NCBI RefSeq assembly: GCF_021728395.1
Contig: NZ_JAKKCM010000009.1
Coordinates: 119,144-183,143, forward strand
Direction: 5' to 3'
From: Vibrio sp. J1-1
GTDB taxonomy: Bacteria > Pseudomonadota > Gammaproteobacteria > Enterobacterales > Vibrionaceae
Length of the DNA stretch: 64,000 bases
The notes under the pieces are model-generated. The model had not been told where the DNA came from and did no database searches. It saw only the letters and a program-made list of their open reading frames with translations. Within the stretch, counting starts at the first letter, position 1; each line of letters opens with the position of its first letter. Positions 26,401 to 33,930 of the stretch are shown here, one piece after another. A program made the position numbers and the translations under genes.

Positions 26401-27256
26401 GTTGCTTCAAGGGAGCATGGGAAGTACCGCTCAATTGCTGCATTTAGTGCTGGATGACCTCACTGCGTATCCCGCGATTGTGAGTAAACACGAAGTCGAT
26501 GATAAAATAGACAAAACAAAACAGTTGGCAGAGAAACTTAACTTATCTCGCCAATCAACACTCTTTCCGCTGTTAGAAGAGATAAGTCGCAACACCTCAA
26601 CTAAAAAGTTAACAACCCCAGATCAACCAGCCGGTCTCGACCGTTCACAACCGCAAGTTCAACGTCTCTATAATGCAATAGAACCAAGACGTTCAGAGAT
26701 TAAAAGCAAGCCGTTATTGTGGAAAGACCCAAATGAAAAAGAGAGCAAAACATCAGAGCCGATAAGCATCAATAATGCAGGCTTAGTGATCGCCTCTACT
26801 TATATTCCGACTCTCTTTCAACGGCTCAACCTCACGGATGGCAAAGCCTTCGTCAGTGAGGCGGCAAAATACCAAGCGCTGTTTTGCCTGCAATATATGG
26901 TTGATGGCCGAAGCAAAGCACCTGAGTACGTGCTGCCACTGAATAAGATTTTATGTGGCATACCGATAAGTACTCCTATCCCAAGCCAAGTGGATTTACC
27001 AAACGGGGCTGTCTCTATGATCGATGGTCTGCTCAATGCCATCATCAGCCACTGGAGCGCGCTTGGTTCAACATCGATAGAAGGCTTGAGAACAACATTT
27101 ATACAGCGTGAAGGCCAACTATTAGACGAAGAAAAACAGTGGCAACTTAGCGTAATCCCCGGTGCGTTTGACATGCTGTTAGACCAAATTCCCTGGAGCT
27201 TCCAAACCATCAAATTCCCATGGATGGACAAACCTCTGTTTGTCATGTGGCGGTGA
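23465..27256 (+). CDS. eCIS tape measure protein (Afp14-like, CIS_TMP family)
   Basis: A 1263-residue, largely helical protein of the CIS tape-measure family. The N-terminus has the typical HLIRQVELAIEFDNAVDAEQ opening and a CIDRIELDTGDI element. The C-terminus has the conserved block LVIASTYIPTLFQRLNL, AVSMIDGLLNAIISHW and SFQTIKFPWMDKPLFVMW. In between, a module recurs at about 345-400, 560-615 and 775-830: LWHFTFHYVLVERGSRFNK, LWQFTLSYLLVERGSEFNK, and a diverged IWQWIWDAALTQTGL copy. The protein is thought to span the tube lumen and set its length. It overlaps the Afp12-like stop by four bases. Confidence 0.88.
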   Translation: MIKAERIAHKPETQAHLIRQVELAIEFDNAVDAEQFEAEAYQWLINDLLPAMDELLNQICSPDIVICIDRIELDTGDISSTDLRPALQTQILRQLYQALYRQTNLDASTKMRKSNIHMLKNQASESIENGANQHELSEYRWQKAWHFIETGQLAWPFKHQQRLSETGVIEALLNDPERINDALEFADNSETLCLRLATQLPDHSLAKLLPLLSPKNRFALMIALLETGGVQHDTSLKTLLSHHWNQYIDAAISSRNLTALLPHWNRLMAQYASSILFALSKHSRDPRLPLLLIQSLDEHRRFSLLERLEPLHYPFLAQLLSRPQLWLASIASETATTSKADTPVTSGQQLTHQLWHFTFHYVLVERGSRFNKQQYMKSVIVKMAAMYNLNASALFSDLRNRLQLTGIESGLRQQMINLLDAIEPDIFRDNADKASLSDTDKEAYEIQISWNKLDQENTRVTTKASNSDSLNALLLILQHGDEKSLLRALPDERRFIKGLLLWIGQLAAVRQHWSERYSDSTLFRFIDIIEPRANEVVHDIISNRHHLEKTIVTKTQSKPVEDHALRSSLWQFTLSYLLVERGSEFNKRSYLLSLTHQIASHRNIHHLDLVQSLLSSLNAQTNYRLVQSLRSLLPAAKRSNHNMTAETPQEAHALPQAEQHWLNTVISSHINVPVEMIQALADAKPEQWQRLLKTARSSLDARSLAAVIIKLSQSGTIQKHWIQNFDDHTLIQLLALVNKALSSVAFDVLSIRSWITDSMHDLTPHSKTSIRSSIDRQIWQWIWDAALTQTGLSISAETALRSILRTLSNHFQIEVAQLAHTMLSKGKRNSEQLNSTRIIDSNIQAVLEQVLMERTSGTDLSSSQRQLWLSASLSQDETITHITNWDFLQSSQFDEAKLELALSRHHHALWTRLSAELLNPEKLTSWIDRLTDHYHFQVFAQQRNEFVPVMVSLYQALSVLMGKTQKWRQVFWRVIYHRLLLQGSMGSTAQLLHLVLDDLTAYPAIVSKHEVDDKIDKTKQLAEKLNLSRQSTLFPLLEEISRNTSTKKLTTPDQPAGLDRSQPQVQRLYNAIEPRRSEIKSKPLLWKDPNEKESKTSEPISINNAGLVIASTYIPTLFQRLNLTDGKAFVSEAAKYQALFCLQYMVDGRSKAPEYVLPLNKILCGIPISTPIPSQVDLPNGAVSMIDGLLNAIISHWSALGSTSIEGLRTTFIQREGQLLDEEKQWQLSVIPGAFDMLLDQIPWSFQTIKFPWMDKPLFVMWR

Positions 27257-27268
27257 GGATAACTTATC

Positions 27269-30004
27269 ATGAATGATTTCTTCCTGAACCTGATTCATAG
27301 TCATCATCTAGTAAACCACGCTCGCACTGTGCTGCGTTGGCTATTACTGATTACGATAATCTGGGTGTCCTTTTTATCGGTGTCGGCTCAAGCTCCATCG
27401 GCATCGACTTCAGCCTACAGTTGTAGCGGCCAATTACCGACCAAAGATACCCGTTATAAGGGACGCGTCATTCAGCAACAATTGAAGGTAATTTACCAGC
27501 CTGACGCGACGTATCAAGCGGCATTAAAATCCAATGGAAGAATGCTGACCGATGGCATATTCGGGCCAGTGACTCGCCAGTGGCTGATTAATTTTTGTAA
27601 TGATTTCAATGTTGCAGACACAGTGGTAGAAACCTCTGGCAGCAACTCTGATTTCGTTGATACAACGCTAAAAGATCTCACTCGTGCTGCAGAGATCAGT
27701 GCCGTATTTCCGAACTGGAGAGACAGTGTCGACTCAGGTGAATTGCTAAGTTTGAGTTCATCACAACTGGCTCAACTCTTAGCGCCCGATCTGATCCCGG
27801 GCTCTACAGACTCTTCATCATCTGGCTCGCAAGCCAATATACCAAGCTATTACTACCAACTGACAGATAATGATCTCAACAGACAAACCACACTCGCGGC
27901 CCTCACTGCGTTAGGAAAACAACAGTTCTCACAGAGAAACGAACTTTATAACCAGTTAGTGACACTTATTGATCAGCTTGATGTCACCTTCAACCCCGCC
28001 CTGGACCTCAACAGCTTTATTCAATCTCAGAGCATTGACCAAGCGACACAAAGTAATAGTGAAACCGAAAGCACCACCACATCCCAAACCAGCAAGAACA
28101 GTGACGCTTCAGATTCTAGCTCAAATACCAATAACACTTCTTCTGATTCGAGTTCTAGCTCAACGCAAAATACTTCGTCAACTTCAGGTACAAGTGCTGA
28201 TTCAAATAGCGCTTCTGCTTCAGACTCAAGTGGCAGCGCTACTACTAATGCAAGCACCTCGAATGACTCTAGCTCTAGCTCTAGCAGTGATAACAGCGCT
28301 GACACCAGCCAACAAACGGCTGATGATGGAAAGAGTGTGACTGAAAGCAGCACCAGTGCGACAACGAAAACTACAGCCCCTTTAATAACCTGGCAATTAA
28401 ACAGCGATGCCCTTGCAACCGCACTGCAAAAGCAAAACATTTATGTCATACCCGCAAGCCTGCAAAAACAACTTGAACCTATTGCTAATCAAGTCTTCGC
28501 CAGCGAGTATTTAATGCAAGCAGCAATGACGCTTGAAGGTATAGATACTTCGTCGAGCGATGCTAATAAAGCACTGAAAGTCGCTTATAAGCTTGGCCTT
28601 GCTCCCGATACGAGTACACCTATCGTCTGGGAAGCACCTCCGGGTTGTGGTTGTCAGGACAGTCGCGACTCCATTTTTAACGACGCAACTTTCTATGGCT
28701 TTTTTCCATACTGGTATCAATCCGAAGAACAGCAAGTCATCAATTTTAGTCAGCTTGATCGCATCGGATTTTTGGGTGCTGTAGCGAAACCCAGCAACAG
28801 TGGCAGCTTGCTAGTCTTACCACCTAATTGGAAGCCGGAGCCAGATAATACTCAATTTATTCGATTGGCTCATCGATACCGCAGCGAAGTCGACCTTGTT
28901 GTAACCACACCAAGAAACTTAACTATGTTGTCCCTAATCGAGCTTTTGGATAAGCCGTTAATCGAACAATTGGTCGACGCCGTTGATCAACCACTCGACA
29001 GCACCATCATCAACCGTATGAAACCAATTATGACATTGGGTATGGAGCCAGTTCCAAGTATCGGGGATGGTATTACACTGGATATAGACTTATCAGTACT
29101 TAAAACGTCGCAAAGCCAGCAGCTATTTATTACCTTCGTGCGCGAACTCAAATTTGCTCTTCTTAAGCAGGAAGGAACCAACATTTCCAGCAGTAGCGAC
29201 GTGGTAGCGACACCACACGATCGCTATTTTCTTAATATCGTTATACTCGCGAATCAGGTTCTTAGTGAAGATTCTTCCAGTTTCTATCAGTTTGATAACT
29301 TAAATGCACTGAGCCAAGTAACAAACTTGATGATCGTACGCCCGCAGGTTAATGCGACTGAAGCTAATGGAGCAAATAGTCAAAACAGCTCGTCTCAAAA
29401 CGCCATCGCACAACAAGAGAGAACACAAATACAGGAATTTCACCACTGGTTGAGTAACCAAAGCGATCAGCTCGCGGTTGAAAAGCTGTTTAAACAGATT
29501 GTCCCTATGCTCATCACCGAGTTTAATCGCAATTCAGAAATCGAGCTGACACAGTTACTTCGCCTTTCAAGCTGGAGCTTTATCGGAGCAGCTTACCAAC
29601 CTGTCCCACTGAATGACCTGAGCCAGCAATTGGTGGACGACACCTTTTATCCTAAAACCTCGTCGCTACCATCAATGTTCGCTGCGTTACAAGCGCAGAT
29701 CTTGGTTGTTATGGACTGGATCTGTCCAAACCGATGGTTGCTACGTACGATACTGTTTGTTGTCTTTATTGGTATTGCCGCCGTACTTATCATCAGTAAC
29801 TGGTATTACGAACTCAGAAAATACCTCGTTCAACTACCATTCGTCTTGCTCTGTATCGGTTCTCTGGCTGCATTGATGTTGGTATTTGTCGCAGACCCAT
29901 ACTTTAAAGCCTATCAGGTTCCGATATTGCTTGGGTTTATGGCGTTGATTATATGGATATTGTTGGTGGTCAGATGGCTGACAATGGAGGGGGATAAGCC
30001 GTAG
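27269..30004 (+). CDS. eCIS-linked 911-aa multi-domain membrane protein (PG-binding-like, GH18-like, three C-terminal TM helices)
   Basis: Last gene of the structural operon, 12 bases after the tape measure. An N-terminal hydrophobic segment (about 22-41, ending SVSAQA) acts as signal or anchor. Residues about 85-112 contain LTDGIFGPVTRQWLINFC, resembling a peptidoglycan-binding-1 repeat. A Ser/Thr/Asn low-complexity linker runs from about 254 to 370. From about 474 a FYGFFPYWY segment and from about 600 DGITLDID recall a GH18 barrel, but the DxxDxDxE-type Glu is Asp and the second Asp is Thr, so catalysis is doubtful. Three transmembrane helices follow (about 827-847, 856-880, 885-905). The domain order suggests an envelope protein that touches peptidoglycan and could hold, place or release the particle. 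It is not a known Afp/PVC core component. Confidence 0.7.
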   Translation: MNDFFLNLIHSHHLVNHARTVLRWLLLITIIWVSFLSVSAQAPSASTSAYSCSGQLPTKDTRYKGRVIQQQLKVIYQPDATYQAALKSNGRMLTDGIFGPVTRQWLINFCNDFNVADTVVETSGSNSDFVDTTLKDLTRAAEISAVFPNWRDSVDSGELLSLSSSQLAQLLAPDLIPGSTDSSSSGSQANIPSYYYQLTDNDLNRQTTLAALTALGKQQFSQRNELYNQLVTLIDQLDVTFNPALDLNSFIQSQSIDQATQSNSETESTTTSQTSKNSDASDSSSNTNNTSSDSSSSSTQNTSSTSGTSADSNSASASDSSGSATTNASTSNDSSSSSSSDNSADTSQQTADDGKSVTESSTSATTKTTAPLITWQLNSDALATALQKQNIYVIPASLQKQLEPIANQVFASEYLMQAAMTLEGIDTSSSDANKALKVAYKLGLAPDTSTPIVWEAPPGCGCQDSRDSIFNDATFYGFFPYWYQSEEQQVINFSQLDRIGFLGAVAKPSNSGSLLVLPPNWKPEPDNTQFIRLAHRYRSEVDLVVTTPRNLTMLSLIELLDKPLIEQLVDAVDQPLDSTIINRMKPIMTLGMEPVPSIGDGITLDIDLSVLKTSQSQQLFITFVRELKFALLKQEGTNISSSSDVVATPHDRYFLNIVILANQVLSEDSSSFYQFDNLNALSQVTNLMIVRPQVNATEANGANSQNSSSQNAIAQQERTQIQEFHHWLSNQSDQLAVEKLFKQIVPMLITEFNRNSEIELTQLLRLSSWSFIGAAYQPVPLNDLSQQLVDDTFYPKTSSLPSMFAALQAQILVVMDWICPNRWLLRTILFVVFIGIAAVLIISNWYYELRKYLVQLPFVLLCIGSLAALMLVFVADPYFKAYQVPILLGFMALIIWILLVVRWLTMEGDKP

Positions 30005-30043
30005 GGCTTCAGAACCAGATTGAAAACTAATTGCTAATTAGAA

Positions 30044-30080
30044 TAAGCCCCGATTATTTGGGTGTATAAATTGGGGCTTT
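30044..30080. terminator. Probable bidirectional terminator after the eCIS structural operon
   Basis: A seven-pair AAGCCCC/GGGGCTT stem (loop about 23 bases, partly pairable) lies between the convergent genes ending at 30004 and 30106. T-rich bases follow on both strands, so it may terminate both. Confidence 0.6.
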
Positions 30081-30105
30081 GCTGTGGCGATGTAATTAAT
30101 GTGAA

Positions 30106-30531
30106 CTAAAGATGTTTGTTAATCCACTTTCTACATTCTAAATATGTGTGATGCCTATTCTGGCTATGAGACAAGGTGTTGTGGTAAATCTCCATGTTCT
30201 TTTTTATAAGTGTTTTTGAACGTCCAGTGAAATTTACTCGAGAACTATCATCACCATTGTATTTCACATGGTCTTTATGAACATGCCATAAAGACCCCTG
30301 ACCAGCATCAAAATTAATACCCTTACTTTGTATAACACCGGAACTAACTAATTTTAATCTCTGGAGTTGATGTCTACTTTGAGTACCGTCTTGTAATCTT
30401 TGTTTAGAGGTATCTTTACGCCGATTGTCTTCTAATCCCGCTCTTTGACTCAAGTTTTTCTTACGCTGACCCAATATAGCAGCGAGTTGAACTGTAGAGC
30501 ATTTTTTAGAACTGTCGATTTGTGTATACAT
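30106..30531 (-). CDS. Candidate eCIS cargo protein, 141 aa, LEDNR-tagged
   Basis: Function not recognised. The N-terminal 70 residues are basic and disordered-looking, with LEDNR at 33-37 and VIQS at 66-69. The same two-part pattern occurs in the neighbouring 273-aa protein and the DUF4157 protein. The C-terminal ~70 residues form a separate, compact His-rich region (LWHVHKDHVKYNGDD at 81-95; HNTLSHSQNRHHTYLECRKW later) that could coordinate metal. This tag-plus-domain build and the place directly after the structural operon suggest a small toxin cargo. GGTGGG precedes the ATG. Base composition is clearly more AT-rich than the structural genes, a sign of recent exchange. No immunity gene was identified. 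Confidence 0.6.
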   Translation of the reverse strand: MYTQIDSSKKCSTVQLAAILGQRKKNLSQRAGLEDNRRKDTSKQRLQDGTQSRHQLQRLKLVSSGVIQSKGINFDAGQGSLWHVHKDHVKYNGDDSSRVNFTGRSKTLIKKNMEIYHNTLSHSQNRHHTYLECRKWINKHL

Positions 30532-30909
30532 TTTCCCACCAATTTCCTGATGTTGGTTTTGATTGGTTTGATTAGGTCACATCGATATCTTTACGAAATT
30601 AGATATTCAACACGTCTAGTATAGCACTATCCACCTTTAACGATGGCTCCTGACAACTAGGAAAGTACCAATATTTCCTTATTAAGCTCCGTTTCCCATA
30701 CAACTTTCAACATATGCTGATTAAACATAATGACTTGAGTTACTAACCATTTGAATAAGTTTAGAGATGATTTTGAAAAGAGTGTCTAGCATACAAACAA
30801 GCTTAGCTTCAAATAGCTATACTTTACTAAGTTCCTAAAGTTTGAATAGCCACCGACTTGATAGACACCTTTTAGTTAGACAAAATGACTAACAGAGAGA
30901 GGCTAGTAA
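30532..30909. other. AT-rich divergent promoter region between the two cargo candidates
   Basis: 378 bp without a credible gene. It separates two divergently transcribed genes and should hold both promoters. It is AT-rich with several TATA-like stretches, but no operator or conserved box was recognised. Confidence 0.5.
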
Positions 30910-31731
30910 ATGTTCACATATTCTAAAAAAACTAAAGATCAGAAAAACCGTTCAATTCCTAGTAATCTCAAAAAACGAGATAAAGAGAAAAGAGCATTTC
31001 AACTTGAAGATAATCGTACAGAGGTTAAAGATCACCCCAACCTTTCAAACCTTGTAAATAGAATTTCTCAAGCCAAAAGAAAGACTAAGCTAGGAAGTAT
31101 TCATAATAATTCTGTCGTTCAGCGAAATGTCCCTGGTGATGGAACTCCATTTAAGCCTCAGGCTCATACTGGTTCATATCGTGCGCGCGGTGGACAAGAC
31201 ACTACATTCTCTTCAGCAGCTCATACACGTGCAAGATTTGGGTTTGGAACAAATACAAGGTATGAAGTTTTTGAACGATATAATCCAACTATGCAGGGCA
31301 ACAGAATTGTTAGTATCAGAGCATCAAACGGGGAACAAGTAAATGTTGAGGGAATTCAGCTAGATCATCAAATCAGCTGGGATCGAATTTCAACAGAAAT
31401 GGATAGAAAGAACAACGATGGCACAAATCAGACGTATTCTTTCTGGGATGCCAAGATGTACTACAACGATATCTATAACTTGGTCCCGGCTATGGGGGGA
31501 CTAAATGCCGCGGCTGGTGCAAGAGGGGTAGCCGTTGAGCCTCGTTTGAATAGTACCATTGAGGCAGCTGCTGGTGCAGTTCAACATTCTTGGATGAACT
31601 TACAGCACGTGATGAGCGCATTAAATTCAGGACAAGGATACACTCAAATTTCTGATGAAGAGATGACCAATTTACTTTTAGATATCAACGGACAACTTTC
31701 AGGACTTGCGAACAAATTACTTGGTAACTAA
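30910..31731 (+). CDS. Candidate eCIS cargo toxin, 273 aa, LEDNR-tagged, HNH-like nuclease fold
   Basis: The N-terminal ~75 residues are basic and disordered-looking, with LEDNR at 32-36 and VVQR at 69-72. The C-terminal domain (about 85-273) contains IQLDHQISWDRI (Asp152-His153) followed by WDAKMYYNDIYNLVPAM (Asn186, Asn190) and NAAAGARG. This D/H...N...N spacing is typical of beta-beta-alpha-metal (HNH/GH-E-like) nuclease toxins, so DNA or RNA cleavage is the best guess. It sits between the eCIS structural operon and the DUF4157/AAA+ genes, the usual cargo position. GAGAGG lies about eight bases before the ATG. The gene is AT-rich relative to the core. A dedicated immunity gene was not seen, in line with a target outside the producer's own kind. 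Confidence 0.65.
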   Translation: MFTYSKKTKDQKNRSIPSNLKKRDKEKRAFQLEDNRTEVKDHPNLSNLVNRISQAKRKTKLGSIHNNSVVQRNVPGDGTPFKPQAHTGSYRARGGQDTTFSSAAHTRARFGFGTNTRYEVFERYNPTMQGNRIVSIRASNGEQVNVEGIQLDHQISWDRISTEMDRKNNDGTNQTYSFWDAKMYYNDIYNLVPAMGGLNAAAGARGVAVEPRLNSTIEAAAGAVQHSWMNLQHVMSALNSGQGYTQISDEEMTNLLLDINGQLSGLANKLLGN

Positions 31732-31844
31732 ATTTTATTTCGAGTATTGACTTAGTAGTTTCGCGTTATACACAAAAAGAACTCAAATATTAAGCCATTT
31801 GTTATACAGTTAGAAAAACTAATGTACTTTTATGTGGCTAGTTA

Positions 31845-32282
31845 TCAAAACTTAAGAGCCCTACTCCCCATCTCTGTCGCTTCATTTTCCAGTGATGGGT
31901 TATCGTTTACCGCCATTCCTCCTACTGAGGTTGTTGGCTTGACACGCCCTTCCATTTGCTGGACAACATGCCCTAACTCATGAGGTAAGTGTTTTTCCTG
32001 TCCGGATGCAAGGTGGATATCGCTGCCCTGCGCATACGCGTGAGCCTGAACGGCTGCCGGTTTGCTAGAGTTGTAGTGCACTTTTACGTGGTCAAGACTC
32101 TGACCGCTAAGGCTTTCCATACCAGACTTTAAGTTGTCCGGTAGGCCTGTGCGATTCGGCTTACGTTGGATAGCGTTAGACTCGCGGTTATCTTCCAACA
32201 CTTGCGCGTTTGATTGACCAGACTTACGTTGGACAAGACCTTGGGGCTGGGAACTCGATTGTTTTTTAAGCTCAGAAAACAC
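31845..32282 (-). CDS. DUF4157 (eCIS core domain) protein with HELGH motif
   Basis: The 145-residue protein ends in a DUF4157 domain: SLDHVKVHYNSSKPAAVQAHAYAQG followed by the zincin-type HELGH (101-105) and a C-terminal SLENEATEMGSRA helix. DUF4157 is strongly associated with eCIS loci and often fused to or adjacent to toxins. The N-terminus has VQRK (17-20), LEDNR (29-33) and AIQR (37-40), shared with both cargo candidates. The start was set at a GTG nine bases after GAGG; a TTG five codons earlier is less likely. Its role (protease maturing cargo, or cargo/adaptor itself) is not settled. It lies 82 bp downstream of the AAA+ gene, same strand. Confidence 0.85.
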   Translation of the reverse strand: MFSELKKQSSSQPQGLVQRKSGQSNAQVLEDNRESNAIQRKPNRTGLPDNLKSGMESLSGQSLDHVKVHYNSSKPAAVQAHAYAQGSDIHLASGQEKHLPHELGHVVQQMEGRVKPTTSVGGMAVNDNPSLENEATEMGSRALKF

Positions 32283-32364
32283 TTTGGTTATCCTCAAACG
32301 TTGCTCTAGCTTACATTGAGTCTAGGATCGAACACATATTATGCAATAAAGCGCAAACACCAAT

Positions 32365-33747
32365 TTAGACCAGTTTGTTGTCTTTCCTGAACTCATTCCG
32401 AATGCTGGAGATGATATCTTGTTGATATACCATTCGTTCGTTTCGACGTATTGCCGTTAGAGCGCATTGACGCAGGACATTAATTATTTGACCACCCGCC
32501 ATCTGATAATCTCTGGCTACGCTGTTTAAGTCGACGTCATCAGCGAGGTCACATACATTGTGGAAGGCATTTTTCCACAGCTGTAAGCGTTCCTCAGGAC
32601 CAGGAATGGTGAAATGCACCATATTTTGGAATCGACGAGTGAATGCCTCGTCCATATTGCTTTTCAGGTTGGTCGCAACAATGACTGTTCCGGGAAAGTC
32701 CTCTATCTTTTGCAAAAGATAACCGGTAAGTTGGTTCGCATGGCGATCATTTGAAGAACTGGCTTCAGTCCGTTTGCCAAACAGAGCATCACCTTCATCA
32801 AAAAACAATATCCACTCTTTGTAACTGGCTGCATCAAAGACACGGGATAAATTTTTCTCTGTTTCCCCTATGTACTTTGAAACCACCATCGACAAATCCA
32901 CCCGATATACGTCTCTGTCAGTAGACTTGCCGAGCAAGGCCGCCGTTAGCGTTTTACCTGTGCCCGGTGGCCCTGAAAACACAGCCCGATAACCGGGTTT
33001 CACCTTTTTCGCCAGTTGCCACTCTTGCATCAGAGTATTACCGTGGGCAAGCCACGCTCGTATCTCCTCAATCTGGCTCATTACACTATGCTCCAGCACT
33101 AATTCCGACCATTCGAGCGGCGTATCTAATGGATGCGCGGGAAAGCTCGTACTCAGCTCAGGCCTATGCTGCTCCCCCGTAATGAAATAATTGAGCCAGT
33201 GATCATTTAATCGGTAGACCCCCGCTAAACTTGGGATTCCTGAATCAACAGAAAGCAGCTCTGTGACTTGTTCTGCCATCAGCTTATGTTGGGATGAGAG
33301 AATCGACATCGTATGGACACGCCATTCAGGGTTATTAGCGCTGATCAAAAAGTTAAGCGTTTGACCGGTCGGTACAAAGCCACTAAATGTTCGGTCAGCG
33401 ACGCCGCCAAACTCGGTAAACGGACGATCAATCATCCCGTTAAGACCAAAAAAGAAATCCAGTGCATCAGGGCGTATTGAAGGGGCCATTGCTAGCGCTA
33501 ATGCCAAGCGTTCAAAAATATTCAATTGCCAGTCGATGACCATATCAGCATACAAACTGCTACCGGGTGCTGTCTCTGGTGGAGGGATATCAATCCAGTG
33601 CTGCTCATGCCCTTCTTGCTTGAGGTAGCTACAGATGACTTGGCTAATAACATTCGTTAGCCAATCTACTTCCTTATACAGCGCTACCATATTTGTCGTT
33701 GTACTGTTTGGGTTATCACCATAGTCGTCGATATCGATTAATGCCAT
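32365..33747 (-). CDS. eCIS AAA+ ATPase (Afp15/Pvc15-like)
   Basis: The 460-residue protein has an N-terminal helical domain (about 20-225, winged-helix ATPase type) and an AAA+ module with Walker A GPPGTGKT (259-266), Walker B ILFFDE (313-318), sensor-1 VIVATNLKSN and arginine-finger region DEAFTRRFQ. Afp15 and Pvc15 are needed for particle assembly or cargo loading. The start MALIDIDD is preferred: GGAG lies about eight bases upstream, and the longer reading begins inside that site. It is transcribed opposite to the structural operon. Bases 32708-33930 are repeated at 45635-46857 in a truncated copy. Confidence 0.93.
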   Translation of the reverse strand: MALIDIDDYGDNPNSTTTNMVALYKEVDWLTNVISQVICSYLKQEGHEQHWIDIPPPETAPGSSLYADMVIDWQLNIFERLALALAMAPSIRPDALDFFFGLNGMIDRPFTEFGGVADRTFSGFVPTGQTLNFLISANNPEWRVHTMSILSSQHKLMAEQVTELLSVDSGIPSLAGVYRLNDHWLNYFITGEQHRPELSTSFPAHPLDTPLEWSELVLEHSVMSQIEEIRAWLAHGNTLMQEWQLAKKVKPGYRAVFSGPPGTGKTLTAALLGKSTDRDVYRVDLSMVVSKYIGETEKNLSRVFDAASYKEWILFFDEGDALFGKRTEASSSNDRHANQLTGYLLQKIEDFPGTVIVATNLKSNMDEAFTRRFQNMVHFTIPGPEERLQLWKNAFHNVCDLADDVDLNSVARDYQMAGGQIINVLRQCALTAIRRNERMVYQQDIISSIRNEFRKDNKLV

Positions 33748-33930
33748 TTGGCCATCTCCGCCATACACAACTCATTGCTCATTCAACCAGTCTGTAAAAG
33801 TATAGGCGAAGCTTGGTAATTCATGACCACTTACAACAACTCTTCCTCAAAGCGACTACTAACAAATGAGTCCAGAGAAATTCGAGTTAAAACAAGTGGC
33901 TAAACTCGGTGTTCAGTGTAACTGGATCGG
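32708..33930. repeat. Direct duplication, left copy (1223 bp)
   Basis: Covers codons 1-346 of the AAA+ ATPase gene plus 183 bp upstream. It aligns without gaps to 45635-46857 (offset 12,927). By eye about 900 bp are identical, and some 17 substitutions are confined to the last ~320 bp (33607 onward). The right end abuts an IS3-family fragment. Confidence 0.9.

Noticed and set aside
27969-28440. Long overlapping frames on both strands in the Ser-rich linker
   Set aside because: They are by-products of the low-complexity Ser/Thr codons of the 911-aa protein and have unnatural compositions.
8458-33747. Type VI secretion system or prophage
   Set aside because: No TssJ/TssL/TssM membrane complex, ClpV, capsid, portal or terminase is present; Afp15-type ATPase, DUF4255, DUF5908 and DUF4157 point to an eCIS.
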